Below are positions 25,789 to 35,314 of a stretch of 52,477 nucleotides of DNA, piece after piece (within the stretch, counting starts at the first letter, position 1; each line of letters starts with the position of its first letter). Position numbers and translations under genes: made by a program. Below the pieces are notes generated by a model. That model did no database searches, was not told the DNA's origin, and saw only the letters and a list, made by a program, of their open reading frames with translations. The stretch comes from DASXZH01 sp036502005 (GTDB lineage Bacteria; Armatimonadota; Fimbriimonadia; Fimbriimonadales; Fimbriimonadaceae): positions 1 through 52,477 of the forward strand of contig DASXZH010000072.1 in the NCBI GenBank assembly GCA_036502005.1, read 5' to 3'.

Positions 25789-28581
25789 TTAATTCCCTAA
25801 CGGAAAATAGGGAAGGCTGGTGATGGCGCCAATTGCGGCGCCGGGACCGTTGTGGACAGGGCTTACGTTGATTGCATCCGCTGGATGGATCCCCGAATCA
25901 AGCCCGCGTTTGGAAGCGGGCAATGGGTATAACGACCCCACTTCCAAGGGCAACAGCTTTTGGCCAGAAAGCTTGTACGCCTCATAAACGGCGGCGTAAT
26001 CAGGGAGCGCGTCTGCCGTAAGCGAATCTAACGGGGCAAGTTCTATTACGGCAACCGTAGCTTGATCTATCTGCCGTGAGGTGGCGTGGGCCTTTGTGGC
26101 AATTTCCAAGATCCCCTTCCAAGCTCGAAGGTATTTGGGATCGGCCTTCACCGCCGATTCATAGCTTGCCAGCGCGGCCGCGTAGTCCTCACGTCTTGAT
26201 TGGATTTCACCGATAACGGATAGCAGACCAGGTTGATCAGGATGGGACTGTTTTAGCTTTTCGAAGCTGGCCAGTGCCATGCTACTGTCGTAGTCACCGG
26301 CAAAGTCATAAGAATCCACATAATCAACCCCTTCAACCGCGCCCTCGCTCGTCATGACTAGCTCTATCGATTGCCTATATTGATCGAGCGCTTCCTCTTC
26401 CTTGCCGAGCGATAAAAGGGTTTCTGCATATTCCATATGCGTCAACCCATCCTGGGAGTAGATTGCTAGCGCCTCCTTGTACAGGTCCGCCGCTTTTGAG
26501 TAAAAGCCTGGCCTCGTATCGTCTTCCGCTTCACGGGCAATAGTTGTGGCCTTGACGATCTGATTGCAGGTCTGCGCTTCTGCCTTGTTGCCTTTCGCTT
26601 CAAGGATATTGCTTAGTATTTCGTAGGGAGTGGGGAGGTTGTGCAAGCGGTAGCTGTTAAATCCGACCGGATTCAAGGCGATTGCCGCTCGGACGCACTG
26701 TTCGGCAACGGAAAGGTTTCCCATACGGAACAGCAGTTCGCCCTTATAAAGCAGCGGAGTTTGTTCGAGAGGAAGAGCCGCCACCATCGCTTCATATAGA
26801 GGCATAGCCGCTGCTCCCTCCAATTCATTTAGCAATGCATAAGCCGCTGCATCTGCGCGCGCATACGGAATGAGACAGTGAAGAATCTTGATTGCCAGTT
26901 GCTTTTGCCCGGTTTTTGCCAGCGCCCAAGCTGCGTAATAGCCAAGGGTTTCGGTTGTTGGCATTTCATAGTAGTAGCCATATTGTTTATTGGAAATTAT
27001 TTTGACGAGATCGTCAGCGCCCCACTTGGGGAATTGATTGAGGAGCGCAATAACTTGGTCCGGCTGATTGTCTAGATAGTAGATCGCTGCAAGCTCTGTT
27101 CCCGTGTCCGGATAAGGATCTAGCAAGCGTCCTTGCCCCGCAACCTGCAAGTTAACGTTCTGCAGGTCCTGGAGGCTCCCTATGGCTACCCGCTGCGCTT
27201 CGGCCAGGTCTCCCATGGCTAAGTAAGAGCTTAGAAAACCGAGACGGCTGCCCTCAGTTCCCATTGTTTTGACCTTCTCTTTTGCGAAAGTTAGCGCTTG
27301 GTAATCCCCAACTCTTTGTGCAACCGCAATCAAAGAACTTACGGGGCTCCAAGTTTCGCCGCCGGGAATGTTCGCACTTTCCTCATAGCCAGAGATTGCT
27401 CGCGTGTATCTGCCAAAGGCGCAGTCCAGATCCGCCTTCAAGTTTAAATAATTCGTTCGCGAATCTTTGTCCAGATTTGGTGTCGCCATCCAACTATCCA
27501 GCCGCTTTTCAACCTCGTCCGCTTTGCCCAACTCCCGTCCAAGTGCTACATAGAGGTAGGCGAAATTAGAGTTCAGTTTTTTGTCAAAGACCTTTGAAAG
27601 GAACTCAAAGAGTGACTCTTTTTGCTGCCTATTCAGGACCGCCAGATCGAAGCTTGGCGAAGCAGAAGAAAGAAGTTTTATTGCATGGTCGAGTTCGCCC
27701 TTTTGAGCAAGGCCATAGCAGTAGACCAAGGCAGAGGCGCCGTCGAGCTTGTCTTCACCGAATTTCGCCACTTGAGCGGATACGAAGTCGAAATCATCCA
27801 AACCCCGAACGAGTGCCCATTGGGGAGTTTTAAGGTTGGCAATATCCGACAAAACGATACTCCGGGCCAACTCCTTTGTTTTCGATCCCATAAATGTATT
27901 TAAGGGCCTTTGCGCCCTTTCTAGCATCAGCTTTACAATGGGTGCCGCGCGCTCTTTACCCAAAGCTTGGACCAGGTCCGGAAAGTCATTCCAAAAGAAG
28001 CTGTTGCCTAAAGCTTTGCGGTTATAGTTTTTTTGTAAGAGTTCTACATTCGAAGTTTTCAGGGCGAGAGGAATCTCGGTATTTGAGATCTGATTCTCGC
28101 GGTTCATACCGCTATCCTGGGAGGGATCGACATTGGGATCGCGAAGGCTCTCCAGGTATTTGAGCACCGCCGCGTCTCTTCCCAGCAGCATATCAAAAAA
28201 GGCTCCCGCTGCCCTAGCCATATCGGTTTTTCCACTTGCCAAGTCGTTGCGGATGAGGCTCCATGAGGCAGGAGGCGGCAGAGGAGGCATCATGACAGTG
28301 GTCCAAGAACTGGTGTTGGTTTGCTGGCCGGCTGGAGCGGCTACCGCAGTTTCCCAGTCGTGATAAAGTGCCATCCAACCATCGGCTGCTTCCGTTGGAG
28401 ACATTTTGTCAACTCGTGCGGCCAGATCAGCAGATTCCGCCGAAGCCTTTGCGAGCGGGTCTTTATTTAGAGATGAGCGAATATCAGCCTTAATCTGGCG
28501 CACGACTTCGTCCGCGCCCATCAACGGATGCTGCGCCGGGGTTTGCGAGATAACTGCTAGGAGCAGCGGCAGAAGGATCAT
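25789..28581 (-). CDS. Large secreted TPR-repeat protein
   Basis: The 930-aa protein has a short signal peptide (MILLPLLLAVISQTPAQ). Many tetratricopeptide-like helical repeats follow, strongest in residues about 560-860 (PLLYKGELLFRMGNLSVAEQ, ALASYESAVKADPKYLRAW). The end is Pro/Gly-rich. Such proteins are protein-binding scaffolds in the periplasm. It is a full-length paralog of the broken gene immediately upstream on the same strand and overlaps its stop (ATGA at 28578-28581). No enzymatic motif is seen. Confidence 0.8.
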   Translation of the reverse strand: MILLPLLLAVISQTPAQHPLMGADEVVRQIKADIRSSLNKDPLAKASAESADLAARVDKMSPTEAADGWMALYHDWETAVAAPAGQQTNTSSWTTVMMPPLPPPASWSLIRNDLASGKTDMARAAGAFFDMLLGRDAAVLKYLESLRDPNVDPSQDSGMNRENQISNTEIPLALKTSNVELLQKNYNRKALGNSFFWNDFPDLVQALGKERAAPIVKLMLERAQRPLNTFMGSKTKELARSIVLSDIANLKTPQWALVRGLDDFDFVSAQVAKFGEDKLDGASALVYCYGLAQKGELDHAIKLLSSASPSFDLAVLNRQQKESLFEFLSKVFDKKLNSNFAYLYVALGRELGKADEVEKRLDSWMATPNLDKDSRTNYLNLKADLDCAFGRYTRAISGYEESANIPGGETWSPVSSLIAVAQRVGDYQALTFAKEKVKTMGTEGSRLGFLSSYLAMGDLAEAQRVAIGSLQDLQNVNLQVAGQGRLLDPYPDTGTELAAIYYLDNQPDQVIALLNQFPKWGADDLVKIISNKQYGYYYEMPTTETLGYYAAWALAKTGQKQLAIKILHCLIPYARADAAAYALLNELEGAAAMPLYEAMVAALPLEQTPLLYKGELLFRMGNLSVAEQCVRAAIALNPVGFNSYRLHNLPTPYEILSNILEAKGNKAEAQTCNQIVKATTIAREAEDDTRPGFYSKAADLYKEALAIYSQDGLTHMEYAETLLSLGKEEEALDQYRQSIELVMTSEGAVEGVDYVDSYDFAGDYDSSMALASFEKLKQSHPDQPGLLSVIGEIQSRREDYAAALASYESAVKADPKYLRAWKGILEIATKAHATSRQIDQATVAVIELAPLDSLTADALPDYAAVYEAYKLSGQKLLPLEVGSLYPLPASKRGLDSGIHPADAINVSPVHNGPGAAIGAITSLPYFPLGN

Positions 28582-31414
28582 TCGAAGGGGAACCTCGACG
28601 GTTTGTAAAGTCCAACAATCGTTCGGATATCATCCGACCACCCCAGGTAGCCGCCCACTTGATTCTTAGGCGAAAGCAGGGAGTAGCCCCATCCCCATCC
28701 GACGTTATAACGTTTGGAGTCTTTAGACTGGAGTGGCAAAAGCGACGAGTCGTCCACCTCGGACGTTTTTAGTAACTCTTGCTGAATCAGACGATATGCT
28801 TTTCCGAGATTCTTAACGTTGCGAAGTTCGATCTGCCTAGTCAGCGAGTCAATTCCTTGGGAGATTAGCCTGAGTTCAACATTTTGCGCTTCATCGGGCT
28901 TTATGATCCCTCCCAATGCCAAAGCATCTAACTCTCGCCATGCTTCTGCATAGTTAGGATCAAGCTCCACCGTCTTGTTAAAATCAGAGATGGCTTGCCT
29001 TGTAAATCCCAAATACTCATAATAGGTCCCTCTCGCGAAATAGCACTTTGCGTCCTTTGGGTTCTGGCGTATTAAGTTGTCCAAAATGGGCTTTTCCTCG
29101 GATGCCAATCGGGTCCTGTAAAACATAAGAGCCACGCTAGACCCAGTGGTGTCTTCGCCCAAAGCGAATGGCGCGTTTTTGCAAGCGGCTAAGAAATGCG
29201 GTTTGGCCTCATCGGGGCGGCATTCTGACGTCAGACAATTTGCTAACTGGATCTGCATGTCGGCGTCGTTCGGACAAAGATTGACGGCCTTTTTCAAAAC
29301 GACCTCAGCCAATGAGAGTAGGCCATTATCCGTCAAATCTCTTGCCCTTGCCTCAAGTAGGATGCCTTCGGCAAGGTCTGCGTATTTACGAGCTTCCTTT
29401 GTTTTCCCATTTTTAGAGAGGACCGTTTCGAAAAGGGTATTGAGCTTTCGGCGGTACTCAAAGTCTCCTATCGGATCCATAAGTTGCGCTTGCCGTATGC
29501 ACTGTTCGGCCTGCTGGAGGTGTCCCAGCCGAACAAGTAGGTCGGCCTTCCACAAAACAGCCCATCGGTCCTGTGGGTGCACCCGGATTGCCTCGTCGTA
29601 AATCTTCAATGTCTAAGCATCTCCGATTTCGTTAAGAAGCAGATATGGCGCTGAGAAGTTATTTTGAAGAATGATCTGTCGGAGAATGCGCACCGCTAGT
29701 CTTTTGTTTCCTGTCCGACTGAGGGCCCAGGCTGCAAAATACGGGATCGGCTCATCCGTAACCTCCTCCAAGTTGCCAGATCTCCCTTCCGATCTGATAA
29801 GTTTCGAAAGGTCGTCCTGGGACCAGTTGGGAAATTCTTTAAGAAGCTTGACAACGTCTTGCGGCCGATTTGCTGCGAAGTAGATATCGCAAAGCGTCTG
29901 CGCTTTATAATCCCAGTTGGCATTAACAGGGTCCTTTCTTAGGCTGTCAAGCACGTTCTGCTCCAACTCTCCCCATCTCTTGTGCTGGAATAGGAGCTTA
30001 AAATACGCGGAACTCGTAGCTGCGCCGTTTGCCTTCAAGTCGTGAGCGGCCGCAAGCGAAATGAAATGGCTATCGCCGGAGGCCATGGCGACACTCAACA
30101 GGGGATAAGTAGGATCGTAGGTGTTGAGCGCGCGAGGAATTTTTTCCGAATCAGCCAAATCGGTCTCCAGTCCTTTAATATCTCCGATCCTTTCGTGAAG
30201 GTTAATCTTCACAGAAAGGAGTTGACGTTGTTGGTCATGAGACAGTGATTGGTTGGCGATTTCTCTGTTTAAACGACTTAGCGCTTCCTTAATATGGCCG
30301 GTGGCAACGGCAACATTGGCATAGAGTTGCCACAGATCTTTCTTGGCAATCGCTGAAGTAAATCGTTCACGGAATGGAATAGAACCGGTGATGCCGAGAT
30401 AAAACTTGAGGGGTCGATTCTGTTGAAATCGACGTCCTCAGTTATTTTCACCGCTTCGTCCACGCGGCCACTTTGCAAGAGTCCGCGAAAATAAATCTCC
30501 TGAGCCGGACCACCGTTCCCGTTTGCTGCCAACAACTTGTCCTGCCCGTAATGCAGCACCAGTTGCTTAACATAAGGGAGGTCTGACATATCTTCGGCCA
30601 ACAACCATTGGGGCTTCGGGATTTGATTAAGGTGGGCAAGTACCACCTCCTGAGCAAGTTTGCGGTTTTGCTCGTTCTCCATCGAGGCGTCGATATCTTT
30701 CCCGGATAGGTATTCGACGAGCAATTTTTCGGCAGTTTCACGGTCCAAGATATCCAAGAACCTTGGAAATATCTGCCGGGCGTTATTTTCCGTCGCTACT
30801 TGATGGATAACGTCGAGCGCGGTCAACTTTCCTAGTCTTTGTTGCGCGGCAATGCGGATGTCTTCCGTCTGCGACCCGTTGCTGCCACGACTATCCGCGG
30901 CGCTCTCGCCATCGTATTGTTTGCACAACGATATGAGTGCCGAGTCTTGGCCGAGCAATCGAGCGCATAGCATTCGCAACGCCGTGTTGTCCTTTGATGC
31001 CGGCCTCTTCTCTACCAAGGCTTGTAAATAGGGCCACGTTTCCGGTGGCGGCAACACTGTCATTACCGTGCTCAGTGATCCGATTGGCGGGCCGGGACCC
31101 GCGCCGCCCAATCCGCCCCTAAAACTGCGGTGGGGTATTGCGACCGCCTCGTCAACGATCGCGAGCCATTCAGCGGCAGCGTCTTGGGGTCTCATTTTCG
31201 GGCTTCGCTCCGAAAAGGAGTTCATGTGCTTAACGAAGCTGATTTCCGCGTTCTCTATTTTGGTTTCGGGGTCGTTGCCTTCGATTTCGGCGATTGCCGT
31301 TTTGGCATCGAGCAGCGGCTTGTGATGGGTTTCCTGCGCGGGGGAGTGAAGCGCGAGAGCAAGAGCGCAAATAAGAGCGGGCCAAGAACCGAATCGCCTA
31401 CGCTGAGACTTCAT
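28578..31414 (-). pseudogene. Broken tandem duplicate of the TPR-repeat protein gene
   Basis: Three frames (31414-30278, 30212-29613, 29609-28578) together align along the whole intact paralog downstream. The first has a signal peptide (SWPALICALALALHSPAQ) and the second starts KINLHERIGDIKGLE. Two lesions separate them. The first is a one-base loss, best placed in the A-run at 30401-30404; restoring a base gives an unbroken FYLGITGSIPFRERF reading into the second frame. The second is a TAG codon at 29613-29615, between NEIGDA and LKIYDEA, where the paralog reads ELEGAAAMPLYEAM. The third piece (343 aa, TTG start) could still be made separately. It ends with a unique KRYNVGWGWGYSLL and GGYLGWSDD tail. 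Confidence 0.8.
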
Positions 31415-31552
31415 GGGGACGGAACCTACCGTTCAGTCTAGTCGATTTTTTGACTTAAGAGTCTTGGGTACAGCAACGTTTCGGCCACAGATGCGCAACA
31501 ATTTGGACGCCCGTTCTATACCGGTGGAGGCCGGAAATAGGGGGTGGTGCTT

Positions 31553-31599
31553 CTTGGGGTCTTCGACCCCAAGCTAATGTATCAGACCTCTTCGAGGTC
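31553..31599. repeat. Two tight TTC-loop hairpins
   Basis: CTTGGGGTC-TTC-GACCCCAAG (31553-31573, 9-bp perfect stem) and GACCTC-TTC-GAGGTC (31585-31599) stand 11 bp apart. Both have the same TTC loop. They lie between the broken TPR gene and the GHMP kinase gene, both on the minus strand. No U-tract follows. They resemble intergenic palindromes more than terminators. Confidence 0.55.
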
Positions 31600-31642
31600 G
31601 GGAATGCGGAGTTGGCCCGTTCGGGGCCAGGATCCTGATCCG

Positions 31643-31690
31643 TTTACCCTTTACCGTTTACCCTTTACCGTTTACCGTTTACCGTTTACT
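31643..31690. repeat. Heptamer tandem array TTTACCS
   Basis: Six consecutive 7-mers, TTTACCC or TTTACCG, plus a partial seventh (31643-31690). The array runs into the 3' end of the GHMP kinase gene: its TAA stop (complement of 31679-31681) and last three codons (Ser-Lys-Arg) are made of array DNA. Confidence 0.85.
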
Positions 31691-32608
31691 CCCTTCCCGC
31701 CTAAGCCCTTCCCCGACCTCCGGAACCATAAACCGCTGATATCCCAACTTCCTCAATCTAACCGCCAGGTCGACTTCGTCTTCGCAAAGCGCGATCACCG
31801 TCCCGCCTAGCCCCGCGCCTGCCAGTTTTACGGCCTTCGCGCCGTTATTTAAACACGCTTTAACCAATTGGTCGACTTCATCGCCAGACCCGCCAAGCTC
31901 TCGAATGATCCTCTGGTTCTCGTTCATCAGTTCTGCCAGCGTTGACAAATCAGAGCTCCCTAAAGCCGAAGCCCCCGCCCTGCCAAGCTCGGCGATGCGA
32001 CCGATCCCATCTACCACCAACTTCTCGCCCGAAAGCCAGCGCCGGGACATCGGCCCGTGAACTGCGCCGCTAAGCCGTTCCACGCCAGTAGTGATTAAAA
32101 GAAAAGGCAAATCGACCAACTTAACCGGCGTTAAATTGCCCACCGGGCCGCCATTTACGGCCGGGGTTTTCCCCGCGAAATCCAGAATCTGAAGTCCGCC
32201 GTGGGCGATCATATACGCGTCCTGGTAGCCGCACATTATGCCCGCGTCGACTTTCTCAACATCCCGTAACAACTCGGCAAAGGCCACTTTATCGTTAAGT
32301 AAATCGGGTTGCCCAACTAGTGTGACGACACAGGCCAAAGTTGCCGCCAGGAGAGCTGTCGAACCGGATAATCCGCTTGAGCGAGGGATATCGGTTTGCC
32401 ATTCCACCTTTAGCGGACCCGGCAACGGAAAGCGGGTAGTGGCCGCATTCCAGAGCCTTAGGTCGTCGGGCAGGAGTTCCGATTCGCCAAGAGTGAGCGT
32501 GCAGTAAGCGCGGACCGGGGTCGAGCAGGAAACCACTGTCCCGCCATAAATGTCGCTGGGATTGCCGATAATGCCGCACCTACCTGGTGCGGAAAAGCTA
32601 ACCTTCAC
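31679..32608 (-). CDS. GHMP family sugar kinase
   Basis: The 309-aa protein has the GHMP layout. The N-terminal substrate region is FSAPGRCGIIGNPSDIYGG; the phosphate-binding loop is PRSSGLSGSTALLAA (about residues 75-89); motif 3 is KLAGAGLGGTVIAL near the C-terminus. It resembles glucuronokinase or heptose/arabinose-type sugar-1-kinases, but the substrate cannot be fixed. It overlaps the 3' end of an upstream nucleotidyltransferase gene by 11 bp, so together they likely make a sugar-1-phosphate and then an NDP-sugar. Its final codons are supplied by a heptamer repeat array. Confidence 0.85.
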   Translation of the reverse strand: MKVSFSAPGRCGIIGNPSDIYGGTVVSCSTPVRAYCTLTLGESELLPDDLRLWNAATTRFPLPGPLKVEWQTDIPRSSGLSGSTALLAATLACVVTLVGQPDLLNDKVAFAELLRDVEKVDAGIMCGYQDAYMIAHGGLQILDFAGKTPAVNGGPVGNLTPVKLVDLPFLLITTGVERLSGAVHGPMSRRWLSGEKLVVDGIGRIAELGRAGASALGSSDLSTLAELMNENQRIIRELGGSGDEVDQLVKACLNNGAKAVKLAGAGLGGTVIALCEDEVDLAVRLRKLGYQRFMVPEVGEGLRREGSKR

Positions 32609-33314
32609 CCACTACTTCCTTGGCGTGGGCGTAGCCTTCGGGATCGCCGCAATCCAGGCGTTCTTCTTCAATGTCCAGAAGGCTCGCTGCAGCTTTCAAG
32701 TATTTGGCGGCGACGCCCTGACCCAGGATCCTCGTCATCGAGATCTCGCCGCTTCCCTCGTATTCTCGAACTTGCTTGCGAAGATAGGCAAAGGCTTTGG
32801 CCGAAAGCGCGAACCTTCCTGCAATAGCCAATCGGCTTTTCGTTTCCCCGGGCGCAGGTTTTTCTAGAATCCGTTTAACCCTTCCCGAAGGGGATAGCTC
32901 CACGACTCCGTATTGGCTTACCTTGTCCTCCGGAACCTCTTCAACGGCAAGGGCAACGTCGAACCCAGTCGCCACCAAGGCCGACAGCAGAATCGACGGT
33001 GAGGAAGGGAAAAAGATGGTGTCCGGATTCAAAACCAAAACTGAATCGGAAATATCTGGCACCGCCACTGCTGCCCCATGTCCGTTGGCTTTCTCCTGAT
33101 AAGCCAACTCCGCTTCGTTCCTGAGATAGCTGGCGAGCAGCGGTTTCTCACGTGAAACCACCGCGATGACTCGATCAACCCCGGCGTCTCGTGCCTCCTC
33201 CAGAACCCACTCCAAAACAGGCTTGCCTCCAACGGGCAGCAGCTCCTTGGGCAAGCCACCTGAAATGGCGGCCATTCGGGTTCCTTTTCCGGCAGCGGGA
33301 AGAATCGCGATCAC
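32598..33314 (-). CDS. Sugar-phosphate nucleotidyltransferase
   Basis: The 238-aa protein has the nucleotidyltransferase signature ILPAAGKGTRMAAI and KELLPVGGKPVLEWVLEEA, a VLNPDTIFF metal/substrate motif and a KRILEKPAPGE block, all as in UTP-glucose-1-phosphate uridylyltransferase-like enzymes. I used the GTG at 33314, which places the start at VIAILPAAGKG; a longer frame has an untypical N-terminus. It is paired with the GHMP kinase gene downstream and divergent from ridA across about 43 bp. Confidence 0.87.
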   Translation of the reverse strand: MIAILPAAGKGTRMAAISGGLPKELLPVGGKPVLEWVLEEARDAGVDRVIAVVSREKPLLASYLRNEAELAYQEKANGHGAAVAVPDISDSVLVLNPDTIFFPSSPSILLSALVATGFDVALAVEEVPEDKVSQYGVVELSPSGRVKRILEKPAPGETKSRLAIAGRFALSAKAFAYLRKQVREYEGSGEISMTRILGQGVAAKYLKAAASLLDIEEERLDCGDPEGYAHAKEVVGEG

Positions 33315-33357
33315 AGGCGTAGAGTTTATAACTTTTGAGGGTAGAACTGAAATAGAT

Positions 33358-33840
33358 ATGGGCGTAACGCGTGAAAGCAAACTAGCCGATTTGGGCCTCG
33401 AACTTGTTGAGCCTCCTAAGCCTGCGGGCTCTTATATACCTGCCCTTTTGGTAGGAGACCTACTGTATGTTTCGGGCCAAGGGCCGAAAAAGTCCGACGG
33501 AACATTCGCAACCGGTGTTGTTGGGAAAGATCTGACCACGGAAGAAGCTTACAAACATGCTCAACTTGCGGGCGCAACCGTTCTTTCCATTGTAAAGTCG
33601 CAAGTTCGGACGCTTGCTAACGTGCGGCGGGTCATAAAGGTTTTGGGAATGGTAAATGCCGCGCCCGATTTTACGGACCACCCTAAGGTGATCGATGGCT
33701 GCAGCGACCTGTTCATTCACATATTTGGCGATAGCGGCAAGCACGTTCGCTCCGCAGTTGGGATGAGCAGCCTTCCACACGGGATCAGCGTGGAGATCGA
33801 GGCGATCTTCCAGATCGAGCCCGGCGGATTGGCCTACTAG
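33358..33840 (+). CDS. RidA/YjgF family protein
   Basis: The 160-aa protein belongs to the RidA (YjgF/YER057c/UK114) family. It has LLYVSGQGPKKSDG, then ATVLSIVKSQ, VIKVLGMVNAAPDF and GMSSLPHGISVEIEAIFQI. It is of the longer subgroup whose C-terminal SSLPxGxxVEIEAI lacks the classic RidA context, so 2-aminoacrylate deaminase activity is not certain. The start ATG at 33358 gives the common MGVTRESKLADLGLEL beginning. It is divergently transcribed from the nucleotidyltransferase gene. Confidence 0.88.
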   Translation: MGVTRESKLADLGLELVEPPKPAGSYIPALLVGDLLYVSGQGPKKSDGTFATGVVGKDLTTEEAYKHAQLAGATVLSIVKSQVRTLANVRRVIKVLGMVNAAPDFTDHPKVIDGCSDLFIHIFGDSGKHVRSAVGMSSLPHGISVEIEAIFQIEPGGLAY

Positions 33841-33848
33841 GAAGTATT

Positions 33849-33960
33849 AGCCCCCTCTCCTGCTCGCGGGAGTCGTTTCCATTCGGAGGGGGTTCAAAGG
33901 GGGACTTGACCGATGGTTTGTGCGGTCTGGTGCCCCTTTTCGTGGAGGAGAGGGGTTGGG
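33849..33960 (+). repeat. Dispersed repeat family A, copy 2 (downstream of ridA)
   Basis: This block starts 8 bp after the ridA stop and matches the reverse strand of 3804-3926 along its length with scattered differences. Shared words include AGCCCCCT, ATTCGGAGGGGG, CTTGACCGATGG, TGCGGTC and TGCCCCTT. In both copies it follows a gene's stop codon in the sense direction. Confidence 0.65.
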
Positions 33961-34110
33961 GCATAAGCGTTAAAATAAGTTTTTCCAGAGATAATTTCCA
34001 AGGTTTGCGACTCGCGCCTCTCCCGGTTCGCGGACTCACCGACCTCTCCATTCGGGAGAGATTTGTAGCTGCGGGAATGCCAAGCTTGGCTTATTTTAAC
34101 GCCTATGGGG
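33961..34110. repeat. Inverted-repeat element with an inner palindrome
   Basis: A block including GCGTTAAAATAAG at about 33966-33978 recurs inverted as CTTATTTTAACGCC at about 34089-34102. Inside is CTCTCCCGGTTCGCGGACTC followed by ACCGACCTCT and CGGGAGAG (34018-34065), a hairpin whose core words also occur inside pxpB (479-540). No gene is seen here. Confidence 0.6.
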
Positions 34111-34134
34111 GTTGGGGGAGAGGTTCCGAACTGC

Positions 34135-34953
34135 ATGAAAAGTAGCCGCTTTGCGAAAAACATACGCGGCCTTCACTTGTTAGCCTGTTGCGCAGCGATC
34201 TTGGTCGGAGGCTGCAGCAGCACAAACGACAGCGGCAACGGCAATGGCTCATCCAGTTGCCGGCGAATGGATCACCGATAGTTCTCTCTTGCCAGCATGG
34301 GCCGGTGGGCCGCTGCAGAGCATAGCGAATAACCCGTTGATACTAAAAACGGATGGAACCTACCGACTGGGCAATGCCCCAATCTCGGGAACCTATGGGG
34401 TAACGGGCGATAGAATTACCTTGACCCCAAATCGGTTATGGGTCTCGACGAACCAGGCTTCAAGAAACTTGTCGAACGCAATGGATTTGGCCCCTATCCA
34501 GACACGATCTTTCGCCCCGTGCAAGGTCAGACCACCGATTCTGGAACCAAAGTTACTTTGAAAACCTGGAGTGGCGAGAAGGCGCAAACTGATTCGACTT
34601 ATAGCCTGCAGTATGACGACAACGACTATACGCCACCTCCCTCGAAAGAACTGACGGGGATTTTGATCGGTGTCCTGCCCTTTCCTGTAACTGACAAGCG
34701 CAAAAAGGTGCAGGTTCTAAATCTATGCAAGTGCGCGGAGATTGATCTTCGGCCCGACGGAACCTGCACGGTCAGTCTTATCCCAGGTTGTCCGGCTATA
34801 TGGCAGACAAGTAAAGATGGCTTATTGACCGTTACCGAAATTGCCGATGCCGATAAGCACATGATCATGCAGTTTCGTGTTTCCGCCAATAAACGGATGA
34901 TCTATATGATCGCTCCACAGAAGAACAAGGTGCCGTGGGTCAGGGAGTTGTAG
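34135..34953 (+). pseudogene. Lipoprotein gene with two compensating frameshifts
   Basis: The start MKSSRFAKNIRGLHLLACCA leads to a lipobox-like LVGGC-S, so the product would be an outer- or inner-membrane lipoprotein. The original frame then hits TAG. The coding signal moves by one base near 34240 (AHPVAGEWITDSSLL, LKTDGTYRLGNAPISG) and returns to the first frame near 34438 (MGLDEPGFKKLVERNGFG to the stop at 34953). One extra base near 34240 and one missing base near 34435 (CGG-TTATGG) would restore a single reading frame of about 270 codons. I do not recognise a family. It is a decaying gene or has assembly indels. Confidence 0.65.
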
Positions 34954-34996
34954 AAGCATCTTCGGGAGGCTGCTCGACTGGCTGTTGTGTGGTGAA

Positions 34997-35183
34997 CTAG
35001 GCGCAGTCTTTGAGATTGATTTTTTCGCGCCATTCTTTAGCCATTTTCTTTGCGTCTGCCCTAACCTGTTCTGGGGTCTACCGTTCTGGATTGGCTTCGG
35101 CCAGCCGCAATCCTTCTTCGAGCGCCGCTCGCGTTTCAGCGTCGAGCACCTCAGGAACTTGGCTATCGTTTTTTTTTGTGCAT
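34997..35183 (-). pseudogene. Broken antitoxin-like gene (addiction-module type)
   Basis: On the minus strand, ATG at 35183 begins MHKK and enters a run of nine A (35171-35179). Removing one A reads on as NDSQVPEVLDAETRAALEEG, then LRLAEANPER. A TAG at 35078-35080 follows, then TPEQVRADAKKMAKEW and a stop at 34997. The two pieces resemble a small antitoxin of the LDAET..ALEEG type with a Trp codon mutated to amber. No toxin gene is adjacent. The family call is by resemblance only. Confidence 0.5.
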
Positions 35184-35314
35184 CACACCTCTATCCCAAT
35201 TGTACGCGTTAAATAGCTCAAAAGGACAGCAGTTTGTCCGAGAAGGGAGTCTTATTGCCGGAGAAGGAGTAAAGCTTGGCGGCCTTTAGGGTCCAACGGA
35301 CCGAAGCAAGATAG

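Noticed and set aside
31643..31690. Possible CRISPR-like array
   Set aside because: The repeats are 7 bp, contiguous and without spacers; no array of 23-40 bp repeats with unique spacers and no cas gene were seen anywhere in the window.
34985..35212. 75-aa plus-strand frame rich in Phe and Cys
   Set aside because: The opposite strand reads as a better, antitoxin-like protein broken by two lesions; the plus frame has no recognisable feature.
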